NCBI RefSeq assembly: GCF_009930875.1
Contig: NZ_CP025249.1
Location: 434,001 to 498,000 of the forward strand
DNA from: Actinomyces sp. 432
GTDB lineage: Bacteria > Actinomycetota > Actinomycetes > Actinomycetales > Actinomycetaceae
Direction of reading: 5' to 3'
DNA length: 64,000 nucleotides
Positions within the stretch are counted from its first letter, which is position 1; each line of letters starts with the position of its first letter. The notes beneath the pieces are model-generated. The model made no database searches. It was not told the DNA's origin and was given only the letters and a program-made list of their open reading frames with translations. Below, one piece after another: positions 10,446 through 19,591 of this stretch. The position numbers and the translations under genes were made by a program.

Positions 10446-10699
10446 AGTGCCTCCTTATAGCATCTGTTAGTTGGTCATTGGAAATCGGGTTCCAACTCGA
10501 AGATTTCGTGGGGTTCCTCCGGTTTGTGGGTGTGGTGGTTCGCCGTTTGGTGGCTGGTGCGCGTGCCTGGGTGGGTTGGCGTGCTGGGTGTGGCGGTTGT
10601 GGCGTGCCGGGAGTGGCGGCTGGTGTTCGGGGCTGTGCTGGCGCGGTGGTTCGTATGCCCGTGGTTGGCGGTTCGTACGTTCTGGCCGGTGGTTCGCGT

Positions 10700-10920
10700 G
10701 CCCATGGTTGACGGTTCCTGGTGGTGACGGTTCGTACGTTCTGGTCGACGGTTCGTACCTGGTGGTGACGGTTCGTACGTTCTGGTCGACGATTCGTACC
10801 TGGTGGTGACGGTTCGTACGGTAGGGGTACGTAGCGTCACCGAAAGGTACGAAGCGTCGGTGCAAAGGTACGAACCGTCATGCGAAGTGCCGAACCGTCG
10901 CGAGAAGTGCGGAAGCGTCG
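10700..10920. repeat. Phased repeat array with reversed halves (core GACGGTTCGTAC)
   Basis: In the left half the core ACGGTTCGTAC recurs at about 10728, 10749, 10769, 10789 (one mismatch) and 10810, a period of 20-21 bases. From about 10825 the reverse-complement core GTACGAACCGTC and variants (GTACGAAGCGTC, TGCCGAACCGTC, TGCGGAAGCGTC) recur with the same spacing to about 10920. The array is thus two opposed blocks around a centre near 10830. A period of two helical turns would put the cores on one DNA face. Confidence 0.7.
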
Positions 10921-11451
10921 CGCGGGGCGTACGCACGAACCGGCCCGGTCCGCGCCCTTCACAGCGGTGTACTGCTCCACTCCGGTGATCACCTCCCCGT
11001 AGTGCCTGGGGTGCGGTAGCAGAGTCGCTGGAGCTACTGGCCGGCGCCGTCAGCGGTTGCCGCCCCGGTCCAGGTGCCGCATGGCCTCAATGATTTCGGC
11101 GATTTGTCAATGCCTTCAACACGGCCGGAGCCGTCGGCCCGAGCACCGCGCTTGTCTACTTGGACCATCTGCGTGCGCCTATGGGCAGATCCGGGGAGGC
11201 ATGGCTGGTTCAGGTAGGTGCGGCTGGTTCAGACAGACATGGCTGTTCCAGCCAGGCGCGGGCCAGGCAGCCGCGCCCTGGACACCGCCCGACCTCACTC
11301 CCGGCGCGCTCACACCGGACGAGCTGCAATAGCGGCTCTTTGAGTCCGAGGCTTGGGGTTTGCGGCTCGGCGTGAGCCCAGCCACCGTATGGAGTTCTAC
11401 GTGCCGGCCTTTTGCGGCAGCGGTAGAGGCGCGCCAGCGTGCACGCGCTGG

Positions 11452-11574
11452 TGTCATGGAATGCACCACTTTGGGACTCACTGCCGTCGGTCCCGCTGGC
11501 TGTGTGCGCGGAATCGTGCGGTTTGTCGGATTCGGAAGAGGATCCGCAGTCGGAAAGTGGTGCATTTTATGACA
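11452..11574. repeat. 123-bp element with 27-bp imperfect terminal inverted repeats
   Basis: Bases 11452-11478 (TGTCATGGAATGCACCACTT and onward) match the reverse complement of 11548-11574 at 23 of 27 positions, with an unbroken 13-base core AATGCACCACTTT. The layout is like a small MITE or palindromic intergenic unit. No clear target duplication is seen at its ends. It ends 55 bases before the tmk start, so it may carry or disturb the tmk promoter. Confidence 0.55.
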
Positions 11575-11629
11575 GGGACAGGGCGGGGACCAGCCCTGTC
11601 CTGGCACGGTCTGCGGCTACCCTGACGCC

Positions 11630-12307
11630 GTGAACTTGTCCGCTTTCGCCCCGGTGCCGCCTGCGCACGCCTATCCCGGCCTGTTCGTCTCCTTCGAGGG
11701 CGGTGACGGAGTCGGCAAGACCACCCAGATCGAGCTGCTGAGCGAGGCGCTGGGCAAGTCCGGTATCGCCCACCGGCGCACACGTGAGCCCGGCGGCACC
11801 GAACTCGGTGCACAGATCCGTCGGCTGCTGCTCCACGGCGGTGAAGTGAGCCCGCGGGCGGAGGCCCTGCTGTATGCCGCCGACCGCGCCCACCACGTCG
11901 ACTCGGTCGTGCGTCCCGCGCTCGCTCGTGGTGAGGTGGTACTGACCGACCGCTATTTGGATTCCTCAATCGCCTACCAGGGCGCCGCTCGGGCGCTCGG
12001 TCCCCAGGAGGTGCGCGACCTGTCCCTGTGGGCTGTCGAGGGTCTCCTGCCGGATCTGACCATCCTGCTAGATGCCGAGCCTTTCGTCGGCGCCGCACGC
12101 GCCGGCGCGCGCGGGCCGAGCGATCGCCTGGAGCAGGAGCCAGTCGCCTTTCACTCCGCACTGCGCGAGCAGTTCCTGGTACTGGCGCGGCAGGAGCCCG
12201 AACGCATCAAGGTCGTTGACGCCGACCGGCCTGTGGAAGAGGTGGCCGCCGAGGTGTCCGGACTAGTTGAGGGGCTCATTGCCGTCCATGGGGCGGGGCG
12301 CAGCTGA
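11630..12307 (+). CDS. tmk: Thymidylate kinase (dTMP kinase)
   Basis: This 225-residue enzyme phosphorylates dTMP to dTDP in the dTTP pathway. It has the P-loop GGDGVGKT (residues 24-31) directly after LFVSFE, the DR(Y/H)-type TDRYLDSSIAYQGAARALG stretch, REPGGTELG for dTMP binding, and a LID region around GARGPSDRLEQE. Start is GTG at 11630. It is followed by holB, as in other Actinobacteria, where tmk and holB are commonly adjacent. Two inverted-repeat elements flank it. Confidence 0.95.
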   Translation: MNLSAFAPVPPAHAYPGLFVSFEGGDGVGKTTQIELLSEALGKSGIAHRRTREPGGTELGAQIRRLLLHGGEVSPRAEALLYAADRAHHVDSVVRPALARGEVVLTDRYLDSSIAYQGAARALGPQEVRDLSLWAVEGLLPDLTILLDAEPFVGAARAGARGPSDRLEQEPVAFHSALREQFLVLARQEPERIKVVDADRPVEEVAAEVSGLVEGLIAVHGAGRS

Positions 12308-12329
12308 AGGCCTTCCGCGCCCTCTCCCG

Positions 12330-12362
12330 CCGAGGTCGGTGGACGTTACGTGCCGAGGTCGG
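12330..12362 (+). repeat. 3'-end repeat array A, two 23-bp units
   Basis: Two copies of CCGAGGTCGG begin at 12330 and 12353, exactly 23 bases apart, each followed by a T(A/G)GACGT(T/A)ACGT-type spacer. The array starts 22 bases after the tmk stop and reads in the tmk direction. Confidence 0.85.
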
Positions 12363-12372
12363 TAGACGTAAC

Positions 12373-12490
12373 GTCAAAAATGATGACAAACGGGGGCGTC
12401 GACGTCCACGACGCTCTTGAAAATGGCGAAACCATGCGGGTGCCGAACCGCTGTGAGCGGCCACGCGAGTCGTTTGTCATCGATTTTGAC
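12373..12490. repeat. 118-bp element with 20-bp terminal inverted repeats
   Basis: GTCAAAAATGATGACAAACG at 12373-12392 matches the reverse complement of 12471-12490 at 18 of 20 positions. The element is almost the same size as the one upstream of tmk but its ends differ in sequence. It lies between array A and holB. Confidence 0.55.
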
Positions 12491-12650
12491 ACCTAGGCCG
12501 TTCGGCGGGACGTGAAGGTCGGTCGATCTGTCCGCCGAGGCAGGTGCTGGTGGGCTTTGTGGCTAAACGTGTCGGCGGTTGCCGTTAGCCTGGTGCCGTG
12601 ATCCAGTCTTTGACGCCCGCCGCGGAGAACGCAACCAGGTGGTGCCTCGG

Positions 12651-13915
12651 ATGAGCGTGTGGGCCGATGTCGTCGGCCAGGAGAAGGTGGTCGCCGCCTT
12701 CCAAGCTGCCGCGGAGGCCGCACGCATGAGTGTTGCCGCCCGCGGCGCGGCTGCCGACGCCGCACGCGTGGCTGCTGGTACTCGGGGGGTGATTCCAGCC
12801 CCGCTGAAATCGGCATCACCGACTCGGCCGGCGCTGTCGATACGTCGGCCATGACCCACGCCTGGTTGGTGACCGGGCCGCCCGGCTCCGGCCGGAGCGT
12901 CGCCGCCCGCGCCTTCGCAGCAGCCCTGCAGTGCACCGGGGAAGTACCCGGCTGCGGGGTGTGCAAGGCCTGCCGCGATGTGATGAGTGGCGCCCACCCG
13001 GATGTGGTGCGCATGGCCACCGAGAAGCTCCTGATCACGATGGACGAGGTCAAGACGCTGATTGGGGAAGCGCAGCGCCGTCCCTGGACCGGCCGGTGGC
13101 GGGTGATCCTGGTGGAGGACGCCGACCGTATGGCCGAGCGCACCACCAACGTGCTGCTGAAGTCCATTGAGGAGCCGCCCCCGCAGACCGTATGGATCCT
13201 GTGCACGCCCAGCGCCGACGATGTACTACCCACCATCCGCTCCCGCTGCCGGCTGGTGACGCTGCGCGTTCCGCCCGCCGACGCCGTGGCCGAGCTGCTG
13301 GTGCGCCGCGACGGCGCCGACCCGGAGCTGGCGGCCCGCGCCGCCCGCGCCAGCCAGTCCCACATCGGGCTCGCCCGCCACCTGGCCACCGACGCCGGCG
13401 CCTGGGAGCGGCGGCGTCGGCTGCTGCTCGCCCCCGTCTCCCTGCGCAGCGTCGGGGACGCGGTGCTCGCCGCGGCCGACCTGGTGGACGCCGCCGAGGA
13501 GGAGGCGAAGACGGCCACCGCTGAGCGGGACGCCGCCGAGAAGTCGGCGCTGCTGCGCGCCCTCGGCCTGGAGGACGGTGCGCGCGTGCCGCCGTCGCTG
13601 CGGGCTCAGGTACGTCAGCTGGAGGAGGACCAGAAGCGGCGCGCCCGGCGGGCCCGCACCGACGTGCTCGACCGGGCCATGATTGACCTGCTGTCCTTCT
13701 ACCGGGACGTGCTCGCGGTCCAGCTTGGCAGCGACGTGGAGCAGGTCAACATCGACCTTGCCGAGGCCGTCTCACAGGTGGCCGCCGCTACCGTACCGCG
13801 CCAGTCGCTGGCGCGCATCGGTGCCATTGAGGAGTGCCGTGAGCGGCTGCGGTCCAACGCCGCGGTGCTGCTGGCGGTCGAGTCGCTCATGGTGCAGCTG
13901 CGCCCCCAGGCCTGA
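12651..13915 (+). CDS. holB: DNA polymerase III delta' subunit, frameshifted in the assembly
   Basis: HolB is part of the clamp loader that loads the sliding clamp in replication. The N-terminus (MSVWADVVGQEKVVAAFQAA, from ATG 12651) is in one frame; the rest (MTHAWLVTGPPGSGRSVAA with the P-loop, the CGVCKACRDV zinc-finger-like Cys cluster, VILVEDADRM Walker B, LLKSIEEPP) is in another. Adding one G to the G6 run at 12784-12789 joins them into a 421-residue protein (TRGGDSSPAEIG across the join). HolB is essential, and the same type of lesion recurs elsewhere, so I take this as a sequence error rather than a pseudogene. Slippage geometry does not fit a classical programmed -1 shift. Confidence 0.85.
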
Positions 13916-13952
13916 GCACCGCAGGGGCGCGCCGATTCCGCCCGTGGCAGGT

Positions 13953-14882
13953 CTAGCGCGGCTCGGCCGTGGCGGTATCCGCCGGCGCCAGCTCGGTGGC
14001 CGCCCAGGAAGACAGCAGCCGCAACGCCTCCGCGCTCGCGCTGCCCGGTTCCACCCCGTACACGAGCATGCTCATGCCGGGGGTGGTCGCCATGGCGGCG
14101 GACTCGTAGCACAGGTGAATCTCCCCGACGATCGGGTGGTTCACGACCTTCTCGTTGCGGCACACGTAGCGGACGTCGTGGCGCGCCCACAGGTCGGAGA
14201 ACTCCCGGCTGCGCGTGGACAGCTCCCCGATGAGTGCCTGCAGGCACGGGTCGGTCGGGTCCTCGCCGGCGCGCAGCCGCAGCATCGCCACCAGGTCCTC
14301 TGCGCCTGTCTGCCAGTTGGGGAAGAATTCCCGTGCACGCGGGTCCAGGAAGATGAAGCGGGCCATGCTCGGATGCTCGGCTGCTACCTCCGGGATCGGG
14401 TCCACGAACATGGGGTGGTACAGCGCCCGTGCCATCGTGTTGGCCGCCACGTAGTCTCCCGAACCGTTGCGCACCGCAGCAGGCATGGGCATCGCGTCCA
14501 GCAGCCACTGGGTGTCCGGCCGTATGGTGCAGCTGTTGGCGCGCCCGCGCCGACGCCGTATCCGCCCCATAGGGGTGACGGTGCGGGCTAGGTCGATGAG
14601 GTGCTGGCGCTCGGCGTCATCCAGCAGCAGCGCGGAGGCGAGCGCTTCCAGCACCTCATCGGAGGCGCCGGCTGCATTGCCCCGCTCCAGGCGCGTGTAG
14701 TAGTCCACGCTCACCCCTGCGAGCATGGCGACCTCCTCGCGGCGCAGCCCGGGTACGCGGCGGCGCCCGCCGACGACGGGTAGGCCCACCATCTGCGGCT
14801 GCACCTTGGCCCGACGCGTGGTTAGGAAGTCCTTCAACTCAGCGCGGGCGTCGGCGGGCATGGGGGAGGACGACTGGCTCAT
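13953..14882 (-). CDS. XRE-family regulator with MmyB-like ligand domain
   Basis: This 309-residue protein has an N-terminal helix-turn-helix (about 8-75) with RRVPGLRREEVAMLAGVSVDYYTRLERG, typical of XRE proteins fused to an MmyB-like C-terminal domain that probably binds a small molecule. The C-terminal part (110-300) includes the family-typical RARLDARCRAR-free layout with VAANTMARALY and ARFIFLDPRAREFF. I place the start at ATG 14882 (MSQSSSPMPADARAELKDFL); the longer frame to 14951 adds an atypical extension. It is divergent from the peptidase gene at 15046 and may control it, which is inference. Confidence 0.85.
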   Translation of the reverse strand: MSQSSSPMPADARAELKDFLTTRRAKVQPQMVGLPVVGGRRRVPGLRREEVAMLAGVSVDYYTRLERGNAAGASDEVLEALASALLLDDAERQHLIDLARTVTPMGRIRRRRGRANSCTIRPDTQWLLDAMPMPAAVRNGSGDYVAANTMARALYHPMFVDPIPEVAAEHPSMARFIFLDPRAREFFPNWQTGAEDLVAMLRLRAGEDPTDPCLQALIGELSTRSREFSDLWARHDVRYVCRNEKVVNHPIVGEIHLCYESAAMATTPGMSMLVYGVEPGSASAEALRLLSSWAATELAPADTATAEPR

Positions 14883-15045
14883 GCAAGCAAGGTTAGACGC
14901 CAGATGTAGGGCGAGGCAGGCCCGCCCAGGCCCTGTCAGGCGTTTCGGCACGACGCTGGGGCGAGCCTAACGGCTGGGTCGCAATGGGGAGGAATCCACC
15001 TTGCACAGTCAGGGCCGCTTGAGCACGTAACCGTAGGCTGCACGC

Positions 15046-16656
15046 GTGAGTACTCATTCGGGACGCCCCCGCCGCGTTCTCGCGGCTCTCACCGTCGTCC
15101 TCACCGCGACTGGCCTGGCCGCGTGCGCGGTGCTGCTTCCCGCCACTGATGTCAGCCCCTCCGCGGCGGCCCGGGCGACCGACGCCGCCGCCTCGGTGCC
15201 CGCCGGCCTGGAGGACTTCTACTCCCAAGACGTCGACTGGTATCCGTGCGTTGATACGGGCATGGCCGAGGCCGAGGGCGCCGCCGACTTCACCTGCGCC
15301 TATGCGAGCGTGCCGCTGGACTACTCCGATCCGAGCGGGCGGCGCATTGATATCGCGATGAAGCGCCGTGCCGCCACTGGCACCGCGATCGGCAGCCTGT
15401 TCATCAATCCGGGCGGACCGGGAGGGTCGGGTGTCAGCCTGGTGGAGTCCGCGGAGGGCTACTTCTCAGACGCCCTGATGCGGTCATACGACGTGATCGG
15501 CTTTGACCCGCGGGGCGTGGGCAGCTCCACCGCCATCGACTGCCTGACCGATGCCGAGCTGGATGAGGAGCGCGCTGGGTCGGGGGACCAGGCGAGTGCG
15601 GGCAGCGAGGCGTCGGACGCCGCTGCTGCCCAGGACGCGGTGGCGGAGTATGTCGAGTGGTACGAGGGCAAGTGCGCGGCGAACACTCCCGCTGACCTGC
15701 TGGACCACGTCGACACGGTCTCTGCGGCCCGGGACTTGGACGTGCTGCGCGCCGTCATTGGCGAGGACCTGCTGACTTACCTCGGCTATTCCTACGGAAC
15801 ATACCTAGGCGCCACCTACGCCGAGCTCTTCCCCAGCAACGTGGGCCGCATGGTCCTCGATGGCGCAATCGACCCGACTCTCAGCGCCGGGGAGGTCACC
15901 TTGGGGCAAGCGGCTGGCTTTGAGAAGGCGCTGCGCGCTTATGTGGAGGACTGCCTCAGTGGCAATAAGTGCCCGTTGCGGGGCGATGTTGATGCCGGCG
16001 TCTCCCAGATCCAGGACTTCCTGCAAGTCACTGCGGATGCGCCGATTCCGACTTCCGACCCGGACCGGCCCCTGACCTATTCGCTCGCGGAGTCTGCGAT
16101 TTTGGGGATCATGTATCAGTCGGAGTCATGGTCGGTGCTGAGTGAGGGGCTGGACCAGGCGATGAATCATGACGACGGCTCGGTGCTGCTGCGCGTCGCC
16201 GATCTGTTCGCCTCCCGGCAAAGTGACGGCACCTACAGAGGCAATGGCAATGAGGCGATCAATGCCATCAACTGCCTGGACTATCCCGTGGTCGGCGACG
16301 CCGACAGCTGGGAGGCGGAGCGCGAGCAGCTTGAGGCGATCTCTCCGACCTTTGGCGCGGACCTGGGTTATTCCGACCTGTACTGCAGTGTCTGGGGGCA
16401 TGCGTCCAGCCGGGAGCGCGCCGAGATTCACGCCTCCGGCGCCGCCCCGATCCTGGTGGTGGGCACCACCGGTGACCCGGCCACGCCTTATGCGTGGTCG
16501 CAGGCCCTCAGTGAGCAGCTGGAGGACGGCCATCTGGTCACCTGGAGGGGTAATGGGCACACCGCCTACGGGCGAGCGGACGCCTGCGTGGCCGATGCCG
16601 TTGACAACTACCTGCTGGCGGGCGTCCTGCCGGAGGAGGGGCTGACCTGCGGCTGA
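15046..16656 (+). CDS. Secreted S33-family tripeptidyl aminopeptidase lipoprotein
   Basis: This 536-residue alpha/beta hydrolase resembles SlpD/Tap of streptomycetes, which cleave tripeptides from protein N-termini outside the cell. A signal peptide with lipobox GLAAC (Cys27) predicts a lipoprotein. The oxyanion region NPGGPGGSG (about 125), the nucleophile Ser in YLGYSYGTYLG (about 250), a C-terminal TAP-like domain with VGTTGDPATPY (Asp) and GNGHTAYG (His) complete the triad. Start is GTG at 15046. Cys residues near the C-terminus may form disulphides. Confidence 0.88.
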   Translation: MSTHSGRPRRVLAALTVVLTATGLAACAVLLPATDVSPSAAARATDAAASVPAGLEDFYSQDVDWYPCVDTGMAEAEGAADFTCAYASVPLDYSDPSGRRIDIAMKRRAATGTAIGSLFINPGGPGGSGVSLVESAEGYFSDALMRSYDVIGFDPRGVGSSTAIDCLTDAELDEERAGSGDQASAGSEASDAAAAQDAVAEYVEWYEGKCAANTPADLLDHVDTVSAARDLDVLRAVIGEDLLTYLGYSYGTYLGATYAELFPSNVGRMVLDGAIDPTLSAGEVTLGQAAGFEKALRAYVEDCLSGNKCPLRGDVDAGVSQIQDFLQVTADAPIPTSDPDRPLTYSLAESAILGIMYQSESWSVLSEGLDQAMNHDDGSVLLRVADLFASRQSDGTYRGNGNEAINAINCLDYPVVGDADSWEAEREQLEAISPTFGADLGYSDLYCSVWGHASSRERAEIHASGAAPILVVGTTGDPATPYAWSQALSEQLEDGHLVTWRGNGHTAYGRADACVADAVDNYLLAGVLPEEGLTCG

Positions 16657-16751
16657 GCGCCTGCCGGGAGCCTGCGGGGCAGGCCGGCAGGGCAGGCCCG
16701 CGTGCCAGAGTGCCGACGGCGGGTGGCCGGGGCGCATTGGCGGCGGGCGTT

Positions 16752-17834
16752 TCAGTGGCGGGTGGCCGGCGCCGTGAGCTCTCCGGCCAGGTCTCGGCCC
16801 ATCCACTTCCCCAGCTCGGCACCGCGCAGCCCCTGGGAGGCGAGGAACTGCAGCTTCGCATAGGCGGCCTCAAGCGTCATGTCGCCGCTGCCGACGGCGC
16901 CGGCCTGTGCCGCGCCCGCGCCGGCGGCATAGCGCCCGAGCGCCACCTCTCCCTGAGGGCACTGCGAGGCGATCACCACCGTGACCCCGTCCCGGACCGC
17001 CTGGGCCAGCACGTTGACCGGGCCGTCCGCGGCCGCGGGCAGGTTCCCCACGCCGAATGCACGCACGATCACGGCCACGGGAGCTGGTGTCAGTGCGGCC
17101 TTCAGGCGCGCGGAGCTGAGCCCTGGTGCCATGTCGATTACCGGCACGTCGTGGGCAGTGTAGGGCAGTGGCGCGGACCAGCCGACACCGGTGCGCGGGG
17201 CGCGGGGCGACCAGTGCCAGGGCGCGCCGGCGACGGCGAGCGGGGGCGTGTTTGGTGACTCGAAGCCCTGTAGCGACCAGGTGGAAGTCTTCGTGGCCCG
17301 GTTCCCGGCCAGGAGGCGGCCGCCGAAGAAAAGGTGTACCCCGCGGGGCGCGCCCTGGGTGAGCGCGTATACGGCTCCGGTGAGGTTTGCGGCGGCGTCG
17401 GAGTCGGTTGCGCCCAGCGGCAGCTGCGAACCGGTGACCACGACCGGTTGCTCGAGGTCGATAAGTGCATAGGACAGCGCAGAGGCCGTATAGGCCATGG
17501 TGTCGGTGCCGTGCAGCACGACGAATGCGTCTGCGCAGCCGGCGTGGCGCTGTACGTCGTCAATGACTTGCTGCCAGGTGTACGGGGTGGTCTCCGCGGA
17601 GTCAAGCAGGGGTTGCAGGGTGGTGAGCGAGTATGTTGCTCCGGGCGCCGACGACGTTCCCGGGGCAGGTGATTGTGGTGACGGTGGGATGGTCGGAGGT
17701 CTCGTGCATACGGTCTCGGTGAATCCTGGAATCAGCCTGGGCAGCCAGCCTCCGAGGTCGGCGCCGGGCTGGAGCCCGCGGGGCGAATCGATCATGCCGA
17801 TGGTGCCGCCGGCGTAGGTGAAGTGGATGTGCAT
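16752..17834 (-). CDS. L-asparaginase (AnsA-type)
   Basis: This 360-residue enzyme would hydrolyse asparagine to aspartate and ammonia. The first catalytic Thr is in TYAGGTIGMI at the N-terminus, and the second cluster is VLHGTDTMAYTASALSY. VVTGSQLPLG is another family motif. I chose ATG 17834 because the protein then starts directly before the first beta strand (MHIHFTYAGG); the longer frame adds 14 unlikely residues. No signal peptide is visible, suggesting the cytoplasmic type I enzyme. It converges with the peptidase gene. Confidence 0.88.
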   Translation of the reverse strand: MHIHFTYAGGTIGMIDSPRGLQPGADLGGWLPRLIPGFTETVCTRPPTIPPSPQSPAPGTSSAPGATYSLTTLQPLLDSAETTPYTWQQVIDDVQRHAGCADAFVVLHGTDTMAYTASALSYALIDLEQPVVVTGSQLPLGATDSDAAANLTGAVYALTQGAPRGVHLFFGGRLLAGNRATKTSTWSLQGFESPNTPPLAVAGAPWHWSPRAPRTGVGWSAPLPYTAHDVPVIDMAPGLSSARLKAALTPAPVAVIVRAFGVGNLPAAADGPVNVLAQAVRDGVTVVIASQCPQGEVALGRYAAGAGAAQAGAVGSGDMTLEAAYAKLQFLASQGLRGAELGKWMGRDLAGELTAPATRH

Positions 17835-17956
17835 ATGGCCAGGGTACGCAGCTCTGGGTCCGCTTTTGTGCTGCAAACCACCTCACGTGATTGGGCTGCC
17901 GGATTGCGTGTCCCGGCCTTCACGCGGTAGCGTGCGTGTCGCCGCTGCGGCGGCAG

Positions 17957-18029
17957 GCCACCTTAGCTCAGTCGGCAGAGCGATTCACTCGTAATGAATA
18001 GGTCGTGGGTTCGATTCCCACAGGTGGCT
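17957..18029 (+). tRNA. tRNA-Thr (anticodon CGT)
   Basis: This is a complete cloverleaf. The acceptor stem GCCACCT pairs with AGGTGGC, with discriminator T at 18029. The D arm contains AGCTCAGTCGGCAGAGC. The anticodon arm ATTCA-CTCGTAA-TGAAT has anticodon CGT (reads ACG, threonine). The T arm is GTGGGTTCGATTCCCAC. CCA is not encoded. Confidence 0.95.
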
Positions 18030-18195
18030 CTGAGCTTTCGCCTCCCCCAGGGGTTCGTTCAACGCTGAAACATACTCCGACTTGCCGGTTATTGGATTTC
18101 CTTGCTTCAATTGGCCATATATGCCTATCCTGTTACCCGGGATGATCCCGCGCTAGAGGCGGGGCCCGCATATGTCTGTGGCAAGGAGGACCAAT

Positions 18196-18528
18196 ATGGC
18201 ACAGAAGACCCAAATTGTGCTTGTGGATGACATCGACGGCTCTGAGGCGACTCAGACCATTACCTTTGCTCTCGATGGCGTCACTTACGAGATCGACCTC
18301 AACGAGGAGCACGCCGCCGCCCTGCGCGAGTCGATCGAGGAGTGGACCGTGAAGGCGCGCCGCCGCGGCGGACGCCGCACGCTGCGCCGTCGCCCGCCGA
18401 CGGGCGTCACCCAGAAGATTCGTGAGTGGGCGCGTGCCAACGGCTACGAGGTCTCGGACCGCGGGCGTATCCCCGCCCCGGTCCGTGAGGCCTACATGGC
18501 GGCTAACAACCCCAGCAACAACGGCTGA
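18196..18528 (+). CDS. lsr2: Lsr2 nucleoid-associated protein
   Basis: This 110-residue protein bridges DNA and silences AT-rich (often acquired) genes in Actinobacteria, a functional analogue of H-NS. The N-terminal oligomerisation domain includes IVLVDDIDGSEATQTITFALDGVTYEIDL; the C-terminal DNA-binding domain ends in IREWARANGYEVSDRGRIP with the minor-groove RGR motif. ATG 18196 follows a strong AGGAGG site. A long hairpin lies behind the gene. Confidence 0.95.
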   Translation: MAQKTQIVLVDDIDGSEATQTITFALDGVTYEIDLNEEHAAALRESIEEWTVKARRRGGRRTLRRRPPTGVTQKIREWARANGYEVSDRGRIPAPVREAYMAANNPSNNG

Positions 18529-18605
18529 CCTGGGCGTTTCACGCCCACCCGGGCGCGGTGCCGCGGCGTATTCGCCCGGCGCCGACGCCGAAGGCACGTT
18601 TTCCG

Positions 18606-18637
18606 GGCCCCTGGGTCCTTTTTAGGACCCAGGGGCC
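18606..18637 (+). terminator. Strong hairpin after lsr2
   Basis: The arms GGCCCCTGGGTCC and GGACCCAGGGGCC form a perfect 13-bp stem closed by the loop TTTTTA. It lies between lsr2 and gpmA, 36 bases before the gpmA start. No T run follows it, so it could also act as a leader structure for gpmA. Confidence 0.7.
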
Positions 18638-18672
18638 TGGTGGCACCCGGCCCGTCCTGGCACAATGTCCTC

Positions 18673-19410
18673 ATGGCTTACACCCTTGTGCTGCTCCGCC
18701 ACGGCGAGAGCGATTGGAATGCTAAGAACCTGTTCACCGGCTGGGTGGACGTCGCGCTGTCGGAGAAGGGGCGTGCCGAGGCCGTCCACGGCGGTGAGCT
18801 CCTCAAGGAGGCCGGCGTCCTGCCCGATAAGCTCTTCACCTCCGTGCTGCGTCGCGCCATCATGACGGCGAACCTCGCCCTGGATGCCGCTGACCGCCAC
18901 TGGATCCCGGTGGAGCGGCACTGGCGCCTGAACGAGCGCCACTACGGCGCCCTGCAGGGTAAGAACAAGAAGGAGATTCGCGAGCAGTACGGCGACGAGC
19001 AGTTCATGCTGTGGCGCCGCTCCTATGATGTGCCGCCGCCGGCCATTGAGCTCGGCTCCGAGTTCTCCCAGGACGCCGACCCGCGCTACGCCGGCGAGCC
19101 GATTCCCGCCACCGAGTGCCTGAAAGACGTCCTGGCCCGGCTGCTGCCGTACTGGGAGGAGACCATCGTCCCGGAGATCAAGACCGGTAAGACGGTCATG
19201 ATCGCCGCCCACGGTAACTCGCTGCGTGCCATCGTCAAGCACCTTGATGACATCTCCGATGAGGACATCGCCGGCGTCAACATTCCCACCGGTATTCCGC
19301 TCGTCTACGAGCTCGACGAGGAGACCCTGAAGCCCATCAAGAAGGGCGGACGCTACCTGGACCCCGAGGCCGAGGCGAAGATCGCCGCGGTCGCCAACCA
19401 GGGTAAGTGA
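18673..19410 (+). CDS. gpmA: 2,3-bisphosphoglycerate-dependent phosphoglycerate mutase
   Basis: This 245-residue glycolytic enzyme interconverts 3- and 2-phosphoglycerate. The phosphohistidine motif [10 protein letters not shown] is at the N-terminus (His10-Arg9 region), followed by [13 protein letters not shown], the [14 protein letters not shown] motif, and [14 protein letters not shown] with the second active-site His. The length is normal for dPGM. ATG 18673 starts [13 protein letters not shown]; the longer upstream frame crosses the hairpin and is rejected. Confidence 0.96.
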   Translation: MAYTLVLLRHGESDWNAKNLFTGWVDVALSEKGRAEAVHGGELLKEAGVLPDKLFTSVLRRAIMTANLALDAADRHWIPVERHWRLNERHYGALQGKNKKEIREQYGDEQFMLWRRSYDVPPPAIELGSEFSQDADPRYAGEPIPATECLKDVLARLLPYWEETIVPEIKTGKTVMIAAHGNSLRAIVKHLDDISDEDIAGVNIPTGIPLVYELDEETLKPIKKGGRYLDPEAEAKIAAVANQGK

Positions 19411-19591
19411 GCCTGCGCGCCGTCCACTAGGACCTGCGCAGCCCGCTACGGGCATCCGGCTCCGCGCGTGCAACTTGCAGCACCCGGAGCGCCCGACCCT
19501 GAACTCTGGGTATCCGATTCTGAATCCGATTCTGGGCACCAGCAATGGCGGCGGGGCGGGTGGCGTGACTAACGCGCCCCCGCCCCGCCGC

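Larger units (their letters stand above)
10446..11629. other. Gene-poor 1.2 kb with repeat array and possible gene remnants
   Basis: No credible intact gene is seen between the CPBP gene and tmk. The stretch holds a phased repeat array (10700-10920) and a 123-bp inverted-repeat element (11452-11574). On the minus strand around 11050-11110 a short protein-like end (QIAEIIEAMRHLDRGGNR then stop) is visible, and around 10945-11010 another (RHYGEVITGVEQYTAVKG). Neither connects to an open start, so they may be decayed gene fragments or chance. Confidence in the remnants is low. Confidence 0.4.

Noticed and set aside
11452..11574. Complete insertion sequence
   Set aside because: The element is only 123 bp and has no transposase; only a MITE-like unit can be claimed.
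12784..12790. Programmed -1 frameshift in holB
   Set aside because: The codon phase does not form a slippery heptamer, and eight similar one-base losses elsewhere make an error the simpler reading.
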